A DNA stretch of 64,000 nucleotides from Buddleja alternifolia (Eukaryota > Streptophyta > Magnoliopsida > Lamiales > Scrophulariaceae): assembly GCA_019426215.1 (NCBI GenBank), contig CM033394.1:19922195-19986194 (forward strand), written 5' to 3'. Position numbers and translations under genes: made by a program. Positions 56,078 through 64,000 of the stretch are shown piece by piece. Within the stretch, counting starts at the first letter, position 1. Every line of letters begins with the position of its first letter. The notes under the pieces were generated by a model. The model did no database searches and had not been told where the DNA came from. It worked only from the letters and a program-made list of their open reading frames with translations.

Positions 56078-57436
56078 TCAATGCCATTTGCTGTGGTATT
56101 TAATACCCATCTTTTCGAGATGTTTTTCCAGCACCGCCTGTGCCAATGGCTTGGTCAATGGATCAGCGACATTGTCAGCTGAGGCTATTTTCTGAACAAC
56201 TATTTCACCTCGTGCAACGATCTCTCTTATGATGTGATATCTCCTCTCTATGTGTTTGGATTTATTGTGAGACCTAGGTTCCTTCGCTTGCGCTATAGCT
56301 CCGGTGTTGTCACAATAAAGTGGCAACGAGAGCTTTATGCTAGGAACCACTTGAAGTTCCTCAACGAACTTCCTAATCCAAACAGCTTCTTTAGCTGCCT
56401 CTGAGGCATCTATGTATTCAGCCTCTGTGGTGGAGTCTGCGATTGTACTTTGCTTGGAACTTTTCCAATTCACCGCTCCACCATTTAGAGTAAATACAAA
56501 TCCCGAGGTGGATTTCCGATCATCAACATCAGATTGGAAATCCGAATCAGTGTACCCGTCCACCCTCAGGTCACCACTTCCATAGGTGAGAATCATATCC
56601 TTAGTTTTTTTCAGATACTTTAGGATATTCTTCACAGCTATCCAATGTTCCTTACCAGGGTTTGCTTGAAATCGACTAACAACGCTCACAGCATAAGCAA
56701 TGTCAGGTCTAGTACAGAGCATTGCATACATCAAGCTGCCCACAGTAGACGCATAGGGTATAATGTTCATTTCTTTTCTATCTTCCTCATTTTGAGGACA
56801 CATAGATTTCGAAAGATGTATCCCATGTCTCATTGGTAGGAACCCTTTCTTAGAATCTTCCATCCTATACCGTTTTTAGGACCTTTTCTGAGTAAAGGGC
56901 TTGAGAAAGTCCTATCATTCTTTTGGTTCGATCTCTATAGATTCGAATCCCTAGAATATAGGTCGTTTCTCCCAAGTCTTTCATGGAGAATGTACTCGAA
57001 AGCCACTTCTTGGTTGTGGTTAGCATTCCTATGTCATTCCTAATGAGTAATATGTGATCTACATATAACACTAGGAATGACAACTTGCTCCCACTGACCT
57101 TGTGAACACAGGGCTTGTCTTCGTTTTTTATGAAGTCAAATCCTTTGATAACCTCATCAAAACGTAGATTCCAGCTACGAGACGCTTGTTTGAGTCCATA
57201 AATGGATCTCTCAAGTTTACACACCATATGAATATGTTCCTCGGATTCAAAACCTTTAGGTTGTTCCATATAGATATCCTCTTCTAGGAATCCATTTAGG
57301 AAAGCAGTTTTGACATCCATTTGCCATATTTCATAATCTAGGTGTGTTGTTATTGCAAGTAGAATCCTTAGTGATTTGATCATAGCCACTGGCGAGAAGG
57401 TTTCTTGGTAGTCAATTCCTTCCTTTTGACTATACC
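56078..57436 (-). pseudogene. pol: J reverse transcriptase and RNase H
   Basis: Two long minus frames. 56078-56863 (261 codons) holds the end of RT and RNase H: C-T-R-P-D-I-A-Y-A-V-S-V-V-S-R-F, T-D-S-D-F-Q-S-D, T-T-E-A-E-Y-I, and the end A-D-N-V-A-D-P-L-T-K. 56865-57436 holds the RT core: [22 protein letters not shown] and S-I-Y-G-L-K-Q-A-S-R-S-W-N. The active-site box is Y-V-D-H (57054-57065), with the second aspartate changed to histidine, which should abolish catalysis. A frameshift separates the frames at ~56864. F3 interrupts K-G-Y-S-Q at 57437. Confidence 0.88.
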
Positions 57437-59307
57437 TGTTGGTCCCAAGTGGCATACGAAAGGGTCTAGAAGGGGGGGGGGTTGAATAGACCCTGAAGTC
57501 TTTTTTGACTTCAAAAGATTTCGTATTAAAATGGTTTTTGGACGCTTGAAATAGTAGACGCTTGAAATGTCTAACGCTTGACTTAAGCGTTCACTTAAAA
57601 TATAGGCGCTTTGGCGAAGCGTCTGATGAAGACTGTTTTTAGAATGTTAACTTAGACTTCAAGATTTGAATACTTTAACCAAGTAGGTTTAAGCGTTCAG
57701 TTCTTTATTCAGTGTTAGCACGGCGGAATAATTTTTGGAGTCTTCTCTTTGAAAGCTTTAGCGTCACAAGAAGTTTCTTAGTTGCTTAGCGTTTGATTGT
57801 GTTTTACTTAATCAGTTTATGCAATGATATGATAGATAAAAGAATTGACTGAAAAGTAAATGACACAATATTTTGTAAGGTTCACTGGGTGGTGTAATCC
57901 CAGCTACGTCCTTCTTCTCCTCGAACACTCGGAGGCAATCCACTAAATTGATTCTCGAAGAGTCACACAGAGACTTCTACAAAATAGGGAACAGGGAAGA
58001 GATGGATATAGATGACTTGAGCTCCTTGGTCACACAGATTTCTGCTACAAGCCACTTCAATCCTCTACTTCTGGAAAGACGATCTCGAGCTCCTTGATCA
58101 CACAGATTTCAGCTCCAATAAAGATCTTCTCCAAGATGGCCTTGAGCTCCTTGATCACACAGACTTCAGCTCCAATAAAGACCTTCTCCAACAAGCTTCT
58201 CTTACTCAAAAATATTGCTTGTAGAAGTCAACAAACTTTCTCACTCAGATGAAAGATGTTGAGGGTTTATTGTAACAGGTTTGTTTGATGTTGGGAAGTT
58301 CAAACAACTTGGGATATCTCAATAATAGTTTGGGTTCTTCTTTAAAGAGGTTTGAGATATCAGGTGACTATCTTGGAATGTATTTGAGAAGCTTTAAAGG
58401 ATATTGGAGCTTCAAGAAAGATCTTTTTCAACAAGCTTCTCTTACACAAAAATACTGCTTGTTGAAAGAATTAACTTTCTTGAATTCCAATTAGCTATGG
58501 AGTTTGGAAGCTTTTTCTCTCAAATTATTTCAGCAAAGTTTTAGCTCTTCACACATTCTCTCTCACGTCTCACGTCTCACACAAAAGGTTTTGCTGAAGG
58601 GTACTATTTATAGGGTTTCTTGGGATTTGTCCGTTGGACACAATTAAGCGCAAATAGTCCCTTTTCTGACATTCCTTAATTTCTGCTGAATCCGATTTGA
58701 CAGGAGCAGACTTGAACTCTGAAAAGTTGATAGTCTAGTCAAAAGGTGGCTTGTCCACAAGTCATACTTTCTTGTTTACATTTAATGCATTTATCAAGCA
58801 TTTAATGCATTTTGAATTTATTTCCCGTTGGAAATAAATGTCCGTTGGTGATTGCATTTAAGTCCTTGATAACTTGGGTTTTATCCTTCAAGTGAATTTG
58901 TCATTGGTCGCTTAAGTGCTTTGAGCGCTTGATCCATAAATCCTGAAAAAGGTCCTTTAACGTTAGCTAGGTGCTAAGAACATTCTCTCGAACGCTTGAT
59001 TCTTAACTCCTGAAATAGACTCTTAAGCATTTGACAGACGCTTAAGACAAATCTTCATCTTCACTTGACTTCAGACGCTGATCTTCAACTTCATCCTTGA
59101 TAGACTCACTCAGAATTCTATCAGTGACTTGGTATTAAATACTTAGTCTAAAATCTACAAAGATAAAGATTACAAGCCTAACAAGCTAATACACTTTCAA
59201 ACGCTTATACGGATATTCTATGAAAGTATAAACTTACATTCTTTTGGGGTCTAACATGAAATCTTATCTTGTCATCATCAAAACATCTAACAATGAATTT
59301 CCTAACA
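57437..59307 (-). mobile_element. F-family solo LTR 'F3', minus strand
   Basis: 1,871 bp, flanked by ATACC at 57432-57436 and 59308-59312. On the minus strand it starts TGTTAGGAAATTCATTGTTAG and ends CCACTTGGGACCAACA. TATA box CTATAAATAG at 58604-58613. It is longer than F1 and F2 because a ~65-bp unit (TGAGCTCCTTGATCACACAG on the plus strand) occurs three times at 58018-58165 and the ACAAGCTTCTCTTAC segment is duplicated (58191, 58431). No coding sequence. Confidence 0.88.
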
Positions 59308-59758
59308 ATACCCTTTCGCCACTAGCCTGGCTTTGTAGGTGTCTACTTTGCCATCAATACCAATCTTTCTCTTGTAGATCCATTTACACCCGATTGGTTT
59401 TACCCCTTCAGGTTGGTCTACAAGTTTCTAGACTTGGTTTGCATGCATCAAATCGATCTCAGTTTGCATAGCTTCACGCCATCTAGCAGCATCCACATCC
59501 ACCATCGCTTGATCAAAAGTGGAGGGATCATCTCCATGATCCTCCTCTAACACAGAATGGAGATCCAGCTCCCTCTGCATTAGATATCCGTACCTCTCAG
59601 GCGGTTGAGATACTCTATTCGATCGTCGTGGTTGTGGTTGTGTTACAGCCCTGAGCTTTAGCCCTTGCTTACGAAGAAGAGGCTTGGCTTTCTCAGATCA
59701 TATGGGGGAATAAAACATCACTGGGGCCAAACTGGAGCTAGATGTATCCAGTGGGGTT
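59308..59758 (-). pseudogene. pol: J integrase/RT linker
   Basis: Minus-strand translation gives Q-P-R-R-S-N-R-V-S-Q-P-P-E-R-Y-G-Y-L, F-D-Q-A-M-V-D-V-D-A-A-R-W and [17 protein letters not shown]. This is the segment between integrase and RT, matching Cop-A 21610-21950. A TAG replaces tryptophan in Q-V-W, and a TGA ends the integrase frame at 59759. Confidence 0.8.
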
Positions 59759-60649
59759 TCATTTTATAAGTTCTTCTAGAACTCCCTGTGTAGATGTTTC
59801 ATTTTGTTCTTCTAGAACAATCTTTCTACCCGCTCCTCCTTCTTGAATGAACTCATCTTCAAGAAGGTGGGCTTGTAAGGCTGCAATGATACTTTGATCA
59901 TTGTGCAGGTAAAAGAGGTATCCCATAGAATCTTCAGGATATCCAACGAAACATCCCTTTAAGGATCTAGCCTCCAACTTGTCCACTTTAGTCTTTTTGA
60001 CATAAGTCAGACATCCCCAAATCTTTATGTGGTTAAGACTTGGTTTCCTATTTCTCCACATTTCATAGGGAGTCATAGGAACGGACTTGGACGGACATCT
60101 ATTTAAAATGTGTGTAGTTGTAAGCATCGCGTGACCCCACAGTGAAATGTGTAAATCAGTGTAGCTAAGCATGGAGCGAACCATGTCCAACAAGGTTCGA
60201 TTCCTTCGCTCTGCTGCTCCATTCAACTATTGAGTCGCTGGAGGTGTGAGTTGCAGTACTATACCATTCTCTCTGACGTATAAGTCAAACTCGTCGCTCA
60301 TATATTCTCCTCCTTGATCAGATCGAAGAGTTTTTATACGTTGACTTGTTTGATTTTCCACTAAAGCCTTGAATTCCTTGAATTTATCAATGGATTTAGA
60401 CTTATACTTCATCAGGTACACTAGACCATATCGAGAATGGTCGTCAGTGAAGGTGATAAAGTAAAGGAAACCTCCTCTGGCCATTTCTCCAAATGGACCA
60501 CAAACATCACTATGCACTAAACCTAAGATTTGTGAGGCCCTTTCAAAGCTCCTTGTGAAGGGCGATCTAGCCATCTTGCCTTTGAGACAAGATTCACAAG
60601 TAGGATAGGGATCCAATCCCAGTGGGCCAATTAGCCCATCTTTTTCCAT
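59759..60649 (-). pseudogene. pol: J integrase
   Basis: Two abutting frames in the same phase separated by one TAG (60227-60229). Upstream: G-L-D-P-Y-P-T-C-E-S-C-L-K-G-K-M (zinc-finger cysteines), H-S-D-V-C-G-P-F (first catalytic Asp) and L-R-S-D-Q-G-G-E-Y (second Asp). Downstream: L-N-G-A-A-E-R-R-N-R-T-L-L (catalytic Glu), the I-W-G-C-L-T-Y-V-K-K and R-S-L-K-G-C-F-V-G-Y-P regions. Without the TAG this would be a full copia integrase core. Confidence 0.88.
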
Positions 60650-61735
60650 TTTGCGAATCTTTTGTTGTCCATCATGGCCTAGTCGAAGGCGTCATATCAA
60701 TCGTTGGTTTATTTCAAGCCTACTACGTTTCCTTTGTATAGTATTCACTGCATACTCATTCTGGACACAAAGGTAATACAATCCATTTATCAAAGAAGCA
60801 AAGCCTACAAATTTATTACCATAATAAATTTTGCATTGTTCATCAATAAAATGAAAAGTGTAACCATTCTTAACTAAAACGGGAATAGAAAGTATATTTT
60901 TAAGCCCATTAGGCAAAACCAAAACATTATCCAATAATAGTACATGTCCAAAATTTAAAAACAACGAGGTAGATCCTATTGCAGTAGCTGCGACGCTTTG
61001 CCCACTGCCTACTCTGATCTTTACCTCATCGTTGTCCAGCTTCCTTTCTCGCATCAGATCCTGATTTATACAACATATGTGAGCACTAGCTCCAGAGTCA
61101 AGAATCCAAGATGTAGAGAAGACGGTCATAAAACAATAAGTTTCATGAACATAAAGTTCCATACCTTGTGCGCCAGGCCCCATATTCGGACAGTTCCTTC
61201 TCCAGTGGCCCAGCTCACCGCAGTGTAGGCATCTCTCTGTCTTTTGTGGCCCCTTTCGCTCGCGAATCACAGGAGCTTTCCCTTTTCCTTTATCGACACA
61301 ACCCTGAGCTCCAAGCTCGCCAGCCTGTTTCTTGCTTTTTCTCTTCTTATTCTTCGCCCGTCTAGGCCCAGAAGTGATAACCAAGGCAGTCTCTTTTCCC
61401 TTGGGCTTCAATTCAGATTGTGCAGTGATTAATTTATTCATTAGCCCAGCTAAGTTGCATTCAATCTCATTGCAATTGAAGTTCATGACGAATTGGGAAA
61501 AAGAATCAGGAAGGGACTGGAAGATAAGATCGGTCTGAAGTTGTGGGTTCATTGTAAAATTGAGAGCTTCTAATCTCTCGATCCTCGATATCATTTTGAG
61601 GACATGATCCCCAACCTTCTGCCCTTCTCTCATTTTGGCTCCGAAGAGCTCTTTAGATATTTCATATCTAGCAGTCCTACTGTGCTCACCATAGAGCTCG
61701 ACCAAGTGCGCCAAGATAGCCCTCGCTGTGGTCAT
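60650..61735 (-). pseudogene. gag-pol: J gag C-terminal part, knuckle and protease
   Basis: A 347-codon frame (60692-61735): gag from M-T-T-A-R-A-I-L-A-H-L, F-G-A-K-M-R-E-G-Q-K-V-G-D-H, I-E-R-L-E-A-L-N-F, the CCHC knuckle C-L-H-C-G-E-L-G-H-W-R-R-N-C, and the protease W-I-L-D-S-G-A-S-A-H-I-C. Near the 3' end the frame shifts before the W-H-L/G-H integrase finger, whose sequence lies at 60650-60692. J supplies the sense codons at positions where Cop-A has stops, so the two copies inform each other. Confidence 0.88.
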
Positions 61736-61755
61736 CTATAGCTCTCGTAGGACCT

Positions 61756-62007
61756 CTATAGCTCATTCGTCATAGAGCCAAGAATGTACCCACACACTCG
61801 GATGTCGTCCTTTACCCATTTTTCATGAGCTTGGCCTTCTTCCTCATTGGCACGTGTTCTGGCAGGTGGATCAAGGATATCAGCGTCCAACAAGTATCCT
61901 ACAGACTCCATATTGAGAACTATTCTCAAATTCCTTAGCCAATCCACGTAGTTGGATCCGGTAAGGATATTCTTTTCGAGTAAAACGGAAAGTGGGTTGT
62001 TTGTCAT
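61756..62007 (-). pseudogene. gag: J gag N-terminal part
   Basis: Starts M-T-N-N-P-L-S-V-L-L-E-K-N-I-L-T-G, homologous to Cop-A M-V-N-N-P-L. It contains W-L-R-N-L-R-I-V-L-N-M-E-S and ends M-T-N-E-L then TAG where Cop-A has Q-R-S. A short duplication (GAGCTATAG twice) after the stop shifts the frame before 61735. Confidence 0.88.
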
Positions 62008-63908
62008 TTTGAAATTGAGAGAGACAAAAAAAATAACTGCAGAAAATAAGCCAGACTTAATTAGATTATTGAACTAAACTAAGACCAAGTTTAAAACCAA
62101 GGACTTCGACTTATAACTTGGCTCCCACTACATTTTTCGAAATTCCACACTCCCACTGTGAAATGACGGAAGCGATTGTTGATGAAAACTTCGTGGTGGG
62201 GATTGAGTTATTTAATTAATATAATGGATGACAACCCTTTAACGATATTTGGTCCATTACTCAATTACAGTGATGTCAAACATCAATCTATTAAATAGAC
62301 GGTTCAATCATATTTATCCCATAATCCACAAATACCGCAACCCTTTAACAATTTATTGGTAAAGTGGACTATCTAAGTTCATTCCTACTAACTCCTCATA
62401 ATCTAACATTTGAATTTCACCTTGCAACCCTTTAACGATATTTGGGGTAAAATATGTCTCGATTAAGGCATCCAATGCACTTAATAAAATTCTAGAATTA
62501 AATCTTAATATATGACCCCCACTTACTGGGAAGATGCCACATATGGATTTAATCCTTGATCTTATTAAGTTTAGTGGAGGGAAAGGATGCCTAGCACCCC
62601 ATACTAGCTTAGTATTATTTTTGTTAGGGAGAATTCATGTTCAAAACATTTATTTCATCTCACTTTGCATATTTACCAATTTATATAGCGCATATTGATA
62701 ACACACATGCTTCATATAACTAATGAACATGCATCGAAAGCAATAAAACAACACACATGTCTATGGGCTTTTATCTAGAGGGCCCAAGCCAATGGGCCAT
62801 CATAAAATTGAAAAAGAAAAGCCTAGCTAATCTTCGTGGGCTCCAAGCTCCTCTTCTTTTGCATGATCTCCATCTTGAAAGGCCAATTCTATTTCTATTT
62901 ATTACAAGAGGTAAATAAAGAACCTATACATAAATTTAGAAATAAAATTGAAATGGGCTCAAACCGGCCCTTACAACCCATCAAAAGAAATACATAATCA
63001 AAAGAAGCAACCTAAGCCCATAGACATATGTCACCATCACATAATACATGCTCGCAATAAATAAAGGACTTATGTTGGTGATTAATAAAAATTAATTAGT
63101 CCAACTTAATTAATTTCCACAATAAAATCCCAAATTTTATTGATTCATATGAAAATAATCCTATTTATGAGAATTTTTTATTTAAATAAATAACTTAATA
63201 AATAAAATTCTCCAAGAGTTTATTAATTAATTATTTCATTCAAATAAAGATCAATAAAAACTATATTGGGCTTAATTTTATCAAAATTAAATTACCAACC
63301 ATTGGCATATTCAAAATTAATTAATTAGGCCCAATAACTAATTTATTGAATTATCCACAATTTTAATCAAAACAATTTAGGCCCCTTTTTAATTAAATTC
63401 GGGTCATCAACCTTTTGACCCACCCGGATAACTAAAATAGCCCAAACACCTATTCAATTAAAAATTGGACCTTAGGAAAATATAACCCGGCCCCTGAAAC
63501 AGGTCCGTGCGCTGGGCGCATGGCACGGTGTATGTCGTGCGCCCAATGCACGGTTTAATCGTGCGTCCGGCCAGCCCCTCCGACCGGCGCCGTGAAACTG
63601 CACGGCGTTGGGGCCCACCCAGTGTGCACAGTGCGCATGCTGTGTGTGCAACGGGAGGCCGAAAAGGCCTCCTATTGAGCGCGCTGTCTGCGCGCGCTTT
63701 TTGGGTCGTGCTCGTCTTGGGGTTATACTTCTCCAATTCTCATAAAATTTATATTCCCAGATTCGAAACTCATTAAACTACAACTTTAATAAAGAAACTG
63801 CAGCGAGATTCAGAATATTTGCATATGAAAAACACGTTCAAAGCAAGCCTCAAAAACGCGAAAAAACAGTCAATCACACAAGCAATTAAACACAGAATTC
63901 AGAGATTG
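62008..63908 (-). other. J leader with hairpin array and GC hairpin island
   Basis: Minus-strand leader, no gene. Next to gag: hairpin CACA-CTCCCAC-TGTG (62146-62160, loop GTGGGAG on the minus strand). Three copies of the shared 24-nt loop follow: stem TAATGGA/TCCATTA (62222-62228, 62253-62259), one at ~62336-62365, and stem ATTTCACC/GGTAAAAT flanking 62422-62445. The island at 63495-63720 has the stems GGAGGCC/GGCCTCC (63654-63660, 63666-63672), GCGCGC/GCGCGC and GGGCGCA/TGCGCCC. The two ORFs across the island are composition artefacts. Confidence 0.7.
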
Positions 63909-63921
63909 GCTCTGATACCAC
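63909..63921 (-). other. Primer-binding site of J
   Basis: Plus-strand GGCTCTGATACCA is the reverse of TGGTATCAGAGCC, next to the 5' LTR boundary. Confidence 0.9.
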
Positions 63922-64000
63922 TATTGGGAATTATACGAATAAAACACAATGGAAAGTAAATTTAATTCCCAAAGCCCGAATCATCTCTAATCCTTGTGTT
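63922..64000 (-). repeat. J 5' LTR, cut by window end
   Basis: Begins TATTGGGAATTATACGAATA (TG mutated to TA at the LTR end on the other strand). It matches 54455-54532 with a handful of differences. Confidence 0.88.

Larger units (their letters stand above)
54455..64000 (-). mobile_element. Copia element 'J', minus strand, runs off the window
   Basis: 3' LTR 54455-56062, polypurine tract, RNase H/RT 56078-57436 and 59308-59758, integrase to 60650, protease/gag to 62007, leader to ~63905, primer site ~63909-63921, 5' LTR from 63922 to beyond 64000. All copia domains are present in order, interrupted by F3. It sits in the CACTA K exon (left flank AAAGC). Gag and pol are closest to Cop-A, with lesions listed under each part. 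Confidence 0.9.

Noticed and set aside
63458..63776. Overlapping ORFs on both strands in the J leader
   Set aside because: GC-rich hairpin island; non-coding position between primer site and gag.

Overview
This window is flowering-plant nuclear DNA, probably from a eudicot. It is AT-rich and consists almost entirely of LTR retrotransposons inserted into one another. The evidence is Ty1/copia polyproteins with initiator-Met-tRNA primer sites (TGGTATCAGAGCC), a Ty3/gypsy element of Athila type with a TGGCGCCGTTGTCGGGGA primer site, a CACTA transposon end, and MITEs. I found no intact host gene, rRNA, tRNA or CRISPR.

Layout. 1-9059 is old intergenic DNA with a long-TIR MITE (111-333), an AT-rich TIR element (3064-3893), a PIF/Harbinger-type MITE (5253-5854), a minus-strand solo copia LTR closed by TCAAG (6115-7823) and LTR scraps. 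At 9060 a copia element (here Cop-H) begins. Its 5' LTR is split by an Athila-like gypsy element, Gyp-G (9628-32819, target duplication GGTAT). Gyp-G has its own LTRs, gag, protease, RT, RNase H, integrase and a 3' extra ORF. Its integrase is split by a 9.1-kb copia element, Cop-A (15871-24992), and its 3' LTR by a 1.5-kb LTR of a separate family, F1. Cop-H resumes at 32825 (rest of LTR, leader, gag, protease) and is cut in its integrase at 37265.

The right half is a one-sided nest. Minus-strand copia LTR C (37266-38916) is entered by copia D (38917 on). D pol carries a solo LTR, E (42546-44187), and copia I (44328 on). The LTR of I carries F2, and its pol is entered by CACTA element K (49279 on). 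K carries a 2.65-kb gypsy-like solo LTR, N (49480-52130), and, in a coding exon, minus-strand copia J (54455 to beyond the window). J pol carries F3. Nesting gives the relative order of insertion; the right-hand ends of C, D, I, K and J lie outside the window.

Most genes are broken. Cop-A keeps a single 1,312-residue gag-pol frame with only three nonsense codons. J is nearly full length, but its RT motif is YVDH. The RT of Gyp-G reads FMND instead of F-x-D-D.

The most interesting signals are non-coding. (1) Three hairpins with a shared 23-24-nt loop and non-homologous but paired stems, plus a fourth hairpin with a GTGGGAG loop, recur in the leaders of Cop-A, Cop-H and J. (2) Unrelated but strongly self-pairing GC-rich islands lie 250-400 nt after the primer site in the same three elements. 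(3) Arrays of the near-palindrome CGCCTAGGCGCC occur at several places in Gyp-G. (4) A hairpin-plus-polypurine-tract module is duplicated in Gyp-G. (5) Four of the closed insertions used the same GGTA(T/A) target.
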